Origin: Pseudomonas sp. HS6
Lineage (GTDB): Bacteria > Pseudomonadota > Gammaproteobacteria > Pseudomonadales > Pseudomonadaceae
Direction: 5' to 3'
Length of the DNA stretch: 64,000 nt
Assembly (NCBI RefSeq): GCF_023375815.1
Contig: NZ_CP067412.1
Coordinates: forward strand, 3,162,001-3,226,000
The stretch's first letter is position 1. The number at the start of each line of letters is the position of its first letter. Below are positions 54,429 through 62,649 of this stretch, in pieces. A model generated the notes under the pieces. It was not told where the DNA came from and did not search any database. It saw only the letters and a list, made by a program, of their open reading frames with translations. Both the position numbers and the translations under genes were made by a program.

Positions 54429-55370
54429 ATGGCCCATTACTTTGACGATCGCCATCGTCAGCAAATCGAAACCCTGCGCCAGCGCTTCACCGCCCGCACC
54501 GAGTGGCCGACCTGGCTGCTGCTGATCGGCGTGTACGGCAGCTGGTTCGCGATTGTGCTGGGCAGCGGATGGCTGGGCCTCTGGTGGAGCACCTTGCTGC
54601 TGATTCCGTTGCTGGTGCTGTGGCTGTCGGTGCAGCACGAATTGCTCCACGGGCATCCGACGCGCTGGACCTTTGTGAACAAAGTTCTCGGTTATGCGCC
54701 ATTCGCCGTGTGGTATCCCTACACGCTCTATCGCGACAGCCATTTGCAGCACCATCGCGATGAAGACCTGACGATCCCCGGCATCGACCCTGAAAGCCGT
54801 TACCTGAGTGCCGAGCGCTGGCAGGGCAGTTCGCTGTTCGAACGCAGCCTGCACTGGCTGAACAAGACCGTATTAGGCCGATTCATTCTTGGTGCGCCGC
54901 TGGCGTTGCTGGCGCTGGCCGGCGAAGAACTGCAGCGTCTGAAAAATGGCGAGCGTCAGGCTTGGCTGATGTGGCTGACCCACGGTGCCCTGACCGTGCT
55001 GATGCTGTTTTTCATCGCCCGCTACAGCGTATTGCCGATCTGGCATTACCTGTTTTTGATCAGCGTTCCGGCGCTGTCGATTGCGATGATTCGCTCCTAC
55101 TATGAACACCGGCCGCACGTACAACCGGAACAGCGCACGGTGCTCAACGAAGCCGGGTGGCCGTGGCGCTGGTTGTTCCTGAACCTGAATTTTCATCTGG
55201 TGCATCACGATTTGCCGAAGCTGGCCTGGTACGACTTGCCCAAGGCTTACCGTATGCGCCGGGAGCAATGGGTCGCGCGCAGTGGCGGATTTCTGGTGCA
55301 AGGTTATGGGCAATTGTGGCGCCGGCACGGCATCAAACCGATTGACAGCCCGCAGCATCCGTTTATTTGA
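54429..55370 (+). CDS. membrane fatty acid desaturase
   Basis: This di-iron membrane desaturase has 313 residues. Three histidine boxes bind the metals: HELLH at 70-74, HLQHH at 105-109 and HLVHH at 256-260. Hydrophobic segments lie at about 28-68 and 185-220. It probably introduces a double bond into a lipid acyl chain or hydroxylates a related lipid; regiospecificity cannot be read from the sequence. It is seven bases upstream of a PhnD-like gene and therefore in the same operon. Confidence 0.88.
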   Translation: MAHYFDDRHRQQIETLRQRFTARTEWPTWLLLIGVYGSWFAIVLGSGWLGLWWSTLLLIPLLVLWLSVQHELLHGHPTRWTFVNKVLGYAPFAVWYPYTLYRDSHLQHHRDEDLTIPGIDPESRYLSAERWQGSSLFERSLHWLNKTVLGRFILGAPLALLALAGEELQRLKNGERQAWLMWLTHGALTVLMLFFIARYSVLPIWHYLFLISVPALSIAMIRSYYEHRPHVQPEQRTVLNEAGWPWRWLFLNLNFHLVHHDLPKLAWYDLPKAYRMRREQWVARSGGFLVQGYGQLWRRHGIKPIDSPQHPFI

Positions 55371-55377
55371 GGCCACC

Positions 55378-56169
55378 ATGACGTCAGGTTACGCAGAGCT
55401 GTTGATGTACACCGCACCCGAGTCGATCCGCGCGGCGAACGAACAGTGGCTCGCGCGGATTCTCGATCACCTGGGCCGCTCGCGACTCAAGGCCGAAGGC
55501 TTGTCGCTGCCCGAACTCTGGCTGTCGCCGCAGTTGCTGTTGACCCAGACCTGCGGCTATCCGTTGATGACCGCGCTGCGTGGTCAGGTCCGGATTGTCG
55601 GCCGTCCACGCTACGAATTACCGGACGCCAGCGCCGGCAACCATTGCAGCCTGATTCTTGCCCGTGCCGATGATCCGCGCCGCAGTCTGGCGGAGTTCTT
55701 CGACAGTCGCGGGGTGATCAACAGCGAAGACTCCAACAGCGGCATGAACCTGTTGCGCCAGCGTCTGGCGCCATTGCAGCGGGACGGTCAGTTTTTCGCT
55801 TCGGTCGGCCTCAGTGGCGGCCATCGCGAAAGCCTGCGCTGGTTGCGCGAAGATCGCGCCGATCTGGCGGCCATCGACAGCGTGACCTTTGCCTACCTGA
55901 CGCAGCACGCCGCCGAAGAGGTCAGTGGTTTGCGGGTGGTGGCGCGCAGTGCGTTCAGCCCGACCTTGCCCTTCATCACCGCTGCCAGTGCTTCGGACAC
56001 GCAGATCGAACACCTGCGCCGGGCGATGAACCGCAGCCTGCAAGACTTGCCTGATGTGGCTCGTATCCTCGGTTTGCCCGAAGTGCTTCCCGCCAGCGAA
56101 GGCGATTACCTCGTCCTGCTGGATTATCAGCGCGAGGCCGAAGAACTGGGTTATGGCCGCTTGCGGTAG
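55378..56169 (+). CDS. PhnD-like phosphonate-type binding protein without signal peptide
   Basis: This 263-residue protein of the phosphate/phosphonate ABC binding family has the segment RGVINSEDSNSGMNLLRQRL, equivalent to the S-x-S-G anion-binding loop, and AAIDSVTFAYL. Unlike true transporter proteins it starts MTSGYAELLMYTAPESIRAA with no signal peptide or lipobox. It should therefore stay in the cytoplasm. No permease or ATPase is nearby. Pairing with a desaturase gene suggests a sensing or carrier role for a phosphorylated lipid head group, which is speculation. Confidence 0.75.
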   Translation: MTSGYAELLMYTAPESIRAANEQWLARILDHLGRSRLKAEGLSLPELWLSPQLLLTQTCGYPLMTALRGQVRIVGRPRYELPDASAGNHCSLILARADDPRRSLAEFFDSRGVINSEDSNSGMNLLRQRLAPLQRDGQFFASVGLSGGHRESLRWLREDRADLAAIDSVTFAYLTQHAAEEVSGLRVVARSAFSPTLPFITAASASDTQIEHLRRAMNRSLQDLPDVARILGLPEVLPASEGDYLVLLDYQREAEELGYGRLR

Positions 56170-56296
56170 CGGCTCCGGCTAATTCATTAATGGAATATAA
56201 AAATTCTTTTTAAGTATTTTTAACGCATAAGGCACCTTGCTAGGATCGCGCCACCGGACGACCGGACATTCAGCGACCCTTGACCAAGGAGCCCCC

Positions 56297-56842
56297 ATGT
56301 CCGGCGCCGACTCATCCCATCGCAATCATGTGAACACGTTGTTTCGCGACCATTACCCATGGTTGTGCGCACGTCTGCGTCGGCAATCGAATGATGCAGC
56401 CAGCGCCGAAGACATTGCCGCCGAAACCTTCGCGCAACTGCTCGAGGCACCGGGCCTGACCGCCATCCGCGAACCCCGCGCGTTGCTCACCACCATTGCC
56501 CAGCGGCTGCTTTACGAGCGCTGGCGGCGGGGTGATCTGGAGCGTCGGCATCTGCATCAACTGCAACAGAGTGACCTCGACCACGCGCCGTCTCCCGAAG
56601 AACTCGCCGACCTGTCGCAGAGCCTCAAGCATCTGGACCGGACGCTCCAGCGCCTGCCGGGCAAGGTGCGCTCAACCTTTCTGCTGGCCCGCATCGACGG
56701 CCTGACCTACCCACAAATCGCTGCCGAACTGGGCATCTCCCAGCGTTCGGTGAGCATGTACATGACCCGCTCCCAAGCCCTGTGCAACCGCCACAGCGCC
56801 AACCAAACCCTGATTTCCTCCCAGAACAAGAGGTCCGCATGA
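56297..56842 (+). CDS. ECF sigma factor coupled to a binding-protein gene
   Basis: This 181-residue FecI-like sigma factor has region 2 around LFRDHYPWLCARLRRQSNDA and AEDIAAETFAQLLEAPGL. Region 4 is LPGKVRSTFLLARIDGLTYP then the helix-turn-helix QIAAELGISQRSVSMYMTRS. The ATG at 56297 follows AAGGAG. No FecR anti-sigma or TonB receptor follows. Instead its stop overlaps (ATGA) the start of a periplasmic binding-protein gene. The upstream 127 bases are AT-rich without a clear Fur box. Confidence 0.85.
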   Translation: MSGADSSHRNHVNTLFRDHYPWLCARLRRQSNDAASAEDIAAETFAQLLEAPGLTAIREPRALLTTIAQRLLYERWRRGDLERRHLHQLQQSDLDHAPSPEELADLSQSLKHLDRTLQRLPGKVRSTFLLARIDGLTYPQIAAELGISQRSVSMYMTRSQALCNRHSANQTLISSQNKRSA

Positions 56843-57852
56843 GATCGATCAAAACCCTGCTCGGCAGTTCGCTGCTGGCCCTGACCCTTACAGCCGGCCA
56901 CGCCGTGGCAGCGGAAAAAACCGCGCCGATTCACTTCGGCGACATCACCTGGGAAAGCGGCAGCTTCATCACCGAAGTACTGCGTCTGATTGTCGAGAAA
57001 GGCTACGGCTACCCGACCGACACGCTGCCGGGCAGCACCGTCAGCCTCGAGGCGGCGCTGGCGAAAAACGACATTCAAGTGATTGGCGAAGAGTGGGCCG
57101 GGCGCAGTCCGGCGTGGGTCAAAGCTGCCGCCGAAGGCAAGGTGTTCGGCCTCGGTGACACGGTGAAGGGCGCAACCGAAGGCTGGTGGGTGCCGGAATA
57201 TGTGATCAAGGGTGACCCCGAGCGCGGGATCAAACCGCTGGCGCCGGAGCTGAAATCCGTGGCCGACCTGCCGCGCTACAAGGATGTATTCAAAGACCCT
57301 GAGGACCCGAGTCGCGGGCGTTTCCTCAACAGCCCGACCGGCTGGACCTCGGAAATCGTCAACAGTCAGAAGCTCAAGGCGTATGCGCTGAATGACAGCT
57401 TCGTCAACTTCCGCACCGGTTCCGGCGCGGCGCTGGATGCTGAGGTGGCGTCGTCGATCAAGCGCGGCAAACCGGTGCTGTTCTACTACTGGTCGCCAAC
57501 GCCGCTGCTCGGTCGCTTCAAACTGGTGAAGCTGGAAGAGCCACCGTTCGACGCCGAAGCCTGGAAGACCCTGGCCGATGCCAATAACCCTAATCCGAAA
57601 GGCACCCGCTCGATGCCGGCGAGCCTGGCGATTGGCGTGTCGGCGCCGTTCAAGGCGCGGTATCCGGAACTGGTGACGTTCTTTGAAAAGGTCGATTTGC
57701 CGATCGATTTGCTGAACCAGACCCTGGCCGGGATGAGCGAGAAGCGCCAGCAACCACGCCAAGTCGCTGAAGCGTTCCTGCGTGATCAACCACAAGTGTG
57801 GAAATCGTGGGTGCCGGGTGAGGTGGCGAATAAGGTGAGCGGCAGTCTGTAG
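56839..57852 (+). CDS. OpuAC/ProX-type quaternary-amine binding protein
   Basis: This 337-residue periplasmic protein has a signal peptide ending at GHAVAAEK (about residue 24). The OpuAC fold is indicated by HFGDITWESGSFITEVLRLI and by tryptophans suited to an aromatic box for a trimethylammonium ligand (DITWES, EEWAGRSPAW, EGWWVPEY, YYWSP). Betaine, choline or a similar compound is the probable ligand. No permease or ATPase gene is next to it, so it is an orphan. It is translationally coupled to an ECF sigma factor. Confidence 0.85.
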   Translation: MRSIKTLLGSSLLALTLTAGHAVAAEKTAPIHFGDITWESGSFITEVLRLIVEKGYGYPTDTLPGSTVSLEAALAKNDIQVIGEEWAGRSPAWVKAAAEGKVFGLGDTVKGATEGWWVPEYVIKGDPERGIKPLAPELKSVADLPRYKDVFKDPEDPSRGRFLNSPTGWTSEIVNSQKLKAYALNDSFVNFRTGSGAALDAEVASSIKRGKPVLFYYWSPTPLLGRFKLVKLEEPPFDAEAWKTLADANNPNPKGTRSMPASLAIGVSAPFKARYPELVTFFEKVDLPIDLLNQTLAGMSEKRQQPRQVAEAFLRDQPQVWKSWVPGEVANKVSGSL

Positions 57853-57883
57853 TTCTTTTCCTATATTTCTGTAGTGCTGCACC

Positions 57884-57979
57884 GACGCCATCGCGGGCAA
57901 GCCCGCTCCCACAGGGTTCTGCGCAATGTTCAAGCTAGCGTGGTACCTGTGGGAGCGTGGTTTGCCCGCGATGGCGTCC
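57884..57979. repeat. REP pair, third sequence class
   Basis: CGCCATCGCGGGCAAGCCCG and CCTGTGGGAGCGTGGTTTGC with CCCGCGATGGCG surround about 45 bases. The core GCGGGCAAGCCCGC differs from the two other REP classes of the window. It lies just after the binding-protein gene. Confidence 0.85.
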
Positions 57980-58199
57980 GAGCAGGAAAAACGTTTTTTG
58001 CGCTGAACCGTTTCTCGTCCATTTCCTGTCCGAACTCCCTCATTGCTGGCCGACTAGTGGCCTTGCGCAAGGCTTTGCGCTGTCTATGCTCATTCATAAC
58101 TAACTATGTCGAACGCCATCCAATGGGCTCCGACCGCTAGCGGTTACCGATCTCAAAGCTGCCAGAGTGCGCAATCCAAGGCACCGACACTTGACCGAC

Positions 58200-58441
58200 A
58201 AGGAGCTGTTTTTAAATGGAAGTTCTTCTGCATGTTAGGAATGGCCCGCTCGCGGGCTATCAAGAGAAGGATGTCTTGATTAGAGCGTCGCTGCATGGAC
58301 TCTTTGATTAATCATCGTTTATCACCTGACAACTTCCTCCTGTGGAGGAATGCGTGTGCCTGTTCTGTGGAACGTAGTGGTGGATTCTGAAAGACCTGAA
58401 CTTTCATCAAATCAAAAGACCGCGCGGAAGGTGATAGAGAC
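58200..58441 (+). promoter_or_regulatory. GGA-rich leader before the BdlA-like gene
   Basis: The 589-base gap before this chemoreceptor holds no gene. Its last 242 bases contain ten GGA triplets (for example at 58202, 58218, 58238, 58269, 58297, 58344, 58347, 58369, 58382, 58426). Two of them are in the arm of the perfect hairpin TTCCTCC-TGT-GGAGGAA (58334-58350). GCCCGC-TC-GCGGGC forms a second hairpin at 58244-58257. Such GGA-rich leaders can bind RsmA/RsmE. A small RNA in this gap is also possible. Confidence 0.4.
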
Positions 58442-59761
58442 ATGTTCAACCTACATCACAAGGCTGACCTGCAGGAAATCGAACGCTTCAGCTGTGCCCT
58501 GACCGAAGCCAACGCCAAGTTGGAGGCGATCAGCCGTTCGATGGCAATGATCGAATTCACCCCCGACGGCATCGTTCTGGATGCCAATGACAACTTCTGC
58601 AAGACCATGGGCTACAGCGCCGAGGAAGTGCGTGGCAAACATCACCGGGTCTTTTGCGAAGAGGAGTTTTACCGCAGCGAGGAATACGCCAAGTTGTGGC
58701 GTGATCTGGCCCGTGGCGAGCCGATCAGCGGGACTTTCCTGCGTTTGAACAAGCGCGGTCAGGAGATCTGGCTCGAGGCCAGTTACATGCCGGTCTATGG
58801 CCCGGACAAACAAGTCAGAAGTGTGATCAAAGTGGCGTCGGACATTACGGCGCGCGTGAACAAGGAAAAGGAAGAGGAAAGCATGCTGGCGGCGATCGGC
58901 CGCTCGATGGCGGTGATCGAGTTCACCCCGGAAGGCAATGTGATCACGGCCAACGACAACTTCCTCCGGACCATGCAGTACTCGCTCAACGAGATCGTTG
59001 GCCATCACCATAGTCTGTTCTGTCACCGTGCCGAAGCCGAGTCGGCGCAGTACAAGGCTTTCTGGGCCTCGCTCAATCGCGGCGAATATCACTCACACCG
59101 GTTCGAGCGCAAGAACAAGTCCGGGCAGACCGTTTACCTCGAAGCCTCGTACAACCCGTTGTTCGACGCCAAGGGCCGATTGTACAAAGTGGTGAAGTTC
59201 GCCAGCGACATCACGCACCAGATGACCACCTTGCAGACCGCTGCGGAATCGGCCCACAGCACCTCGGTACAAAACGACGCCTGCGCGCAAAAAGGCTCAC
59301 AGGTCGTGCAGCAAACGGTGCAGATCATTCAGGACATTTCCCGCGACCTCAATGAAGCGGCACTGAGCATCGATGCGGTGAGCAAGCAGTCGGACATCAT
59401 CGGCACCATCGTCCAGACCATTCGCGGGATCGCCGATCAAACCAACCTGCTGGCACTCAACGCGGCCATCGAAGCGGCGCGGGCGGGCGAGCACGGACGC
59501 GGTTTTGCGGTGGTGGCGGACGAAGTGCGCAGCCTCGCGGCGCGGACCAGTCAGGCGACCCTGGAGATCGTCGATGTGGTGCGCAAGAACCATGAGTTGT
59601 CACTGAGTGCGGTGTCGAGCATGCAGTCGAGCCTGAGCCGCACCGGGCTCGGGGTGGAACTGGCGAACGAGGCGGGCGACGCGATCCGGGAGATTCAGCA
59701 GGGCTCGCGGCATGTGGTGGATGCGATCAGCCAGTTCAACGAGACGTTGCAGTTGAACTGA
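58442..59761 (+). CDS. bdlA: cytoplasmic PAS-PAS chemoreceptor, BdlA-like
   Basis: The 439-residue soluble receptor has two PAS domains in tandem (about 30-140 and 150-265; both contain SMA.IEFTP.G and a late F/V-ASDIT) and a short MCP signalling domain. The tip of the signalling hairpin is [20 protein letters not shown]. It lacks membrane helices and a HAMP domain. The same architecture and size define P. aeruginosa BdlA, which triggers biofilm dispersal, and Aer-like sensors; function here is inferred. No typical C-terminal CheR pentapeptide is visible. Confidence 0.8.
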   Translation: MFNLHHKADLQEIERFSCALTEANAKLEAISRSMAMIEFTPDGIVLDANDNFCKTMGYSAEEVRGKHHRVFCEEEFYRSEEYAKLWRDLARGEPISGTFLRLNKRGQEIWLEASYMPVYGPDKQVRSVIKVASDITARVNKEKEEESMLAAIGRSMAVIEFTPEGNVITANDNFLRTMQYSLNEIVGHHHSLFCHRAEAESAQYKAFWASLNRGEYHSHRFERKNKSGQTVYLEASYNPLFDAKGRLYKVVKFASDITHQMTTLQTAAESAHSTSVQNDACAQKGSQVVQQTVQIIQDISRDLNEAALSIDAVSKQSDIIGTIVQTIRGIADQTNLLALNAAIEAARAGEHGRGFAVVADEVRSLAARTSQATLEIVDVVRKNHELSLSAVSSMQSSLSRTGLGVELANEAGDAIREIQQGSRHVVDAISQFNETLQLN

Positions 59762-59775
59762 CGGCTTCACGGCTG

Positions 59776-59804
59776 AAAAAAAGGATCCCTGAGGGATCCT
59801 TTTT
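59776..59804. terminator. two-way terminator between converging genes
   Basis: AAAAGGATCCC-TGA-GGGATCCTTTT is an 11-bp perfect stem with A- and T-runs on the two sides. It serves the BdlA-like gene rightward and the 188-residue hypothetical gene leftward. Confidence 0.92.
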
Positions 59805-59818
59805 CATTGCGCCGTTCT

Positions 59819-60385
59819 TTAAAGCGAAGCGAGGAACTTGTCTGCCGACTGGTCGCTGATCTTGACCGAGTTGGCATCTTGTTTGTTCTGCTTCTCGGCT
59901 TCGGCCAGTTTCATCTTGTCCTGCAGGCGATCGGCGATCTCTTTGCCGATGGCCAGTTGTTTCTCTGGCGGCATGGCTTTGATGTCGTCTTCGGTCAAAC
60001 CCATTTCCTTCAGGATGCTGTCGCGCAGACGCTGTTCCGGCGTCTTGCTCATGTAGTCCTTGAATTCGTCGGTAGCGGAAGTGCCGGTGGTCTTGGTCTG
60101 CGAAGCGTCAGAAGTCTGCAGGCCAACGCGGGTCTTGGCGAACGCCTCATCGACGTTGTCGCTGATGCGCGTGGCTTCGCTGACTTGCTGGGTGGCGAGT
60201 TGCGTGGCCGAGCTTTGAATCTGGTTGGTGGCGTCAGTGGTTTGCCCCTGCGCCTGGTTTTGCAGCGATTGCAGCATGGCGCCGTGGAGCCCGCCTTGCA
60301 GACCGGCAGCCGCCGACGCTGTCGCGTCTTCGGTGAGGCGCTTGGGCAGATGAATCAAATTCGCCTGTTTCGAACTGACCAACAT
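59819..60385 (-). CDS. hypothetical hydrophilic protein
   Basis: I do not recognise a function for this 188-residue protein. The N-terminal half is low in hydrophobics and rich in Gln, Thr, Ser and Ala (QGQTTDATNQIQSSATQLAT). The C-terminal half has RLRDSILKEMGLTEDDIKAM followed by PPEKQLAIGKEIADRLQ, a pattern (LTEDDIxxMPPEKQ) found at the ends of various secreted or regulatory Pseudomonas proteins. It contains no cysteine, signal peptide or membrane helix. Export by a non-Sec route is conceivable. It ends in the shared terminator. Confidence 0.7.
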   Translation of the reverse strand: MLVSSKQANLIHLPKRLTEDATASAAAGLQGGLHGAMLQSLQNQAQGQTTDATNQIQSSATQLATQQVSEATRISDNVDEAFAKTRVGLQTSDASQTKTTGTSATDEFKDYMSKTPEQRLRDSILKEMGLTEDDIKAMPPEKQLAIGKEIADRLQDKMKLAEAEKQNKQDANSVKISDQSADKFLASL

Positions 60386-60537
60386 GATGAAGGACCTTGT
60401 GGTAATTGCTGTCGGCGGTAAAGCAGCAATTACCGTGCCGCCAGAACAAGCCCCGTGGATTCAGCAGGTTAAGGCGTTGCGGGTTTTCGGAAGCGGTCAT
60501 CCTTTGCCGTCCGGCGGCAGAAGATGACCGTCGCCCG

Positions 60538-61962
60538 TCAGCGATGGGCGATGTTTTCCAGCGCGAGGTTACGGGTGCGGGGGCCGAAATAGCCGATGGT
60601 CAGCATCACGATCAGCATGCTGACGACAATGAACGCCAGCACCCCCGGCGTGCCGAAGTGGTCGAGGAACAGACCGATCAACAGGCTGCTGAACACCGTC
60701 GACAAACGACTGAACGAGTAACAGAACCCCACCGCCCGGGCGCGGATGTTGGTGGGGAACAGTTCGCTCTGATAGGAGTGGTAACTGAAGCTCAGCCAGG
60801 CGTTGCAGAAGGTGATCATCACGCCGCAGAAGATCAGGCCGAAGGCGCTGGTCTGCAACGCGAACAACGTGCCGAAGGTCATGGCGCCCAAGGCTGAGCC
60901 GACGATCTGCCACTTGTTCTCGAAGCGGTTGGCGAATTTGACGAACAACAACGGCCCGAGCGGGTAGGCGAGGGTGATGATGAACGCGTACATCAGGCTG
61001 TGAGTGACGCTGACACCCTGACCGGAAAGCAGCGCTGGCAGCCAGTTGCCGAAACCGAAGAAACCGATGGCCTGGAAGATGTGAAAGACGATCAGCATCA
61101 GTGCGCGGCGCCGGTACGGCGGTTGCCAGATGTCGGCGAAACGGCCCTTGCCTTCAACATCGACGGCCACGGCTTCCGGCGCGTCCAGTGGTTTACGGTA
61201 ATCCTTCTCGCAGCGCGCTTCGATGTCATCGAGAATCCGGTTCGCTTCATCGAAGCGACCATGCTGGGCCAGCCAGCGCGGCGACTCCGGCAGGCGTTTG
61301 CGCAGCCACCAGATAAACAGCGCGAACACCGCACTGGCCAGCACCACCCAACGCCAGCCGGACACCCCGAACGGCGCCTGCGGCACCAGCCACCAAGACA
61401 TCAGCGCCACCGCCGGCACCGACAGGAACTGCACAAAAAACGCGAAGGCAAACGCCGAACTGCGCATGCGTTTTGGCACCAGTTCCGAGAGGTAGGCGTC
61501 GATGGTCACCAGTTCGATGCCGAGGCCGATGCCCACCAGAAGACGCATGCAGATGATCCCCAGCGCCGAACTCTGCACGCCCATCAGCACCGTGGCCACG
61601 GTGTACCAGACCAGCGCGAAGGTGAAGATCGCCCGCCGCCCGAAGCGGTCCGCCAACGGACTGAGCAAACTGGCACCTAGAAACAATCCAAGGAACGTCG
61701 CCGAGGCAAACGCGGCCTGATCGGAGAACCCGAACACGCCCTGATTGCCGGTGGCGAAGATGCCGTCGCGGATCAGTCCGGGACTGATGTAGGCGGTCTG
61801 GAAGAGATCGTAGAGTTCGAAGAAACCACCGATCGACAGCAGCGCCACCAGCCGCCAGATCGTGGCGACCGCCGGAAGACGGTCGATGCGGGCGGAAACC
61901 TGTGCGGCGCGTATCGGGTCGATACCGTCGCTTTGCGCGGCGGCGGGGGCGTGTGCAGTCAT
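60538..61962 (-). CDS. MFS transporter (sugar-porter/aromatic-acid type)
   Basis: This major-facilitator permease has about 12 membrane segments (474 residues from 61962; a start four codons earlier at 61974 is possible, as neither has a clear ribosome site). The motif between helices 2 and 3 is SPLADRFGRRAIF, and the RLPESPRWL segment before the central loop resembles NiaP and other organic-acid or vitamin carriers. An acidic residue in helix 1 (GGFFELYDLFQ) is typical of that group. It is unlinked to catabolic genes, so its substrate is unknown. Confidence 0.88.
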   Translation of the reverse strand: MTAHAPAAAQSDGIDPIRAAQVSARIDRLPAVATIWRLVALLSIGGFFELYDLFQTAYISPGLIRDGIFATGNQGVFGFSDQAAFASATFLGLFLGASLLSPLADRFGRRAIFTFALVWYTVATVLMGVQSSALGIICMRLLVGIGLGIELVTIDAYLSELVPKRMRSSAFAFAFFVQFLSVPAVALMSWWLVPQAPFGVSGWRWVVLASAVFALFIWWLRKRLPESPRWLAQHGRFDEANRILDDIEARCEKDYRKPLDAPEAVAVDVEGKGRFADIWQPPYRRRALMLIVFHIFQAIGFFGFGNWLPALLSGQGVSVTHSLMYAFIITLAYPLGPLLFVKFANRFENKWQIVGSALGAMTFGTLFALQTSAFGLIFCGVMITFCNAWLSFSYHSYQSELFPTNIRARAVGFCYSFSRLSTVFSSLLIGLFLDHFGTPGVLAFIVVSMLIVMLTIGYFGPRTRNLALENIAHR

Positions 61963-62087
61963 GGGCCGATCCATTTTTTTATGATGGAAAAGCTTAGCCT
62001 GCTATCGGAAATCAAGGATTGTTTATATCGGCGGCTTAAGCAGTAAAACCGCCGATTTCTTGCAATATCCGCTTACGGATTAGCGAT

Positions 62088-62528
62088 TCATGCTGCGGGT
62101 ACCGGATCCGGCAGCGCCGAGGCCGGCAAGCCGAACACCTTATCGAACAGCCAGTTGAACGCAAAGGTGTAGCAAGGGATGAACACGATCAGCGCCAGGT
62201 CCAACAAAAAGGCCTGGATCAGGCTGATGTTCATCCACCAGGCGATCAGCGGAATCAGGAACACGATCAGCGTCAGTTGAAAACCGACGGCGTGGGCGAT
62301 GCGGCGTTTGACCGTGCGGGTGCGCGACACCTGACGGCTTTCCCAGTGCTCGAACAGTGATGTGTAGATGAAGTTCCAGGTCACGGCGATGGTGGTGATG
62401 ATCACCGCCAGCGGGCCAGTGCTGCCGGGCGAAGTGCCGGACAACAAGGCGAGGCCGAGAGCCGAGAAGGTCATGCCGATCACTTCATAGAGCGACACAT
62501 AGACCAGTTTGCGTTTGACGCCTTGCAT
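62088..62528 (-). CDS. PACE family efflux protein
   Basis: This 146-residue membrane protein has four helices arranged as two bacterial-transmembrane-pair units: RKLVYVSLYEVIGMTFSALG plus a second helix, then RIAHAVGFQLTLIVFLIPLI plus a fourth. This is the plan of the proteobacterial antimicrobial compound efflux (PACE) family, of which AceI exports chlorhexidine. Conserved features such as WNFIYTSLFEHWE follow the first unit. A LysR gene is divergent, as with AceR/AceI. Confidence 0.88.
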   Translation of the reverse strand: MQGVKRKLVYVSLYEVIGMTFSALGLALLSGTSPGSTGPLAVIITTIAVTWNFIYTSLFEHWESRQVSRTRTVKRRIAHAVGFQLTLIVFLIPLIAWWMNISLIQAFLLDLALIVFIPCYTFAFNWLFDKVFGLPASALPDPVPAA

Positions 62529-62649
62529 GGGGAATTGCCTCTTTCTTGCGACGGGTGGCCAGTGGGGCTGGCGAAGGCGACGAAAGATAGCTTCAATGGA
62601 GGTGACAGAAAAAGTCAGTAGCTTTCAGTTTTATTGATAGGTAAATGAT

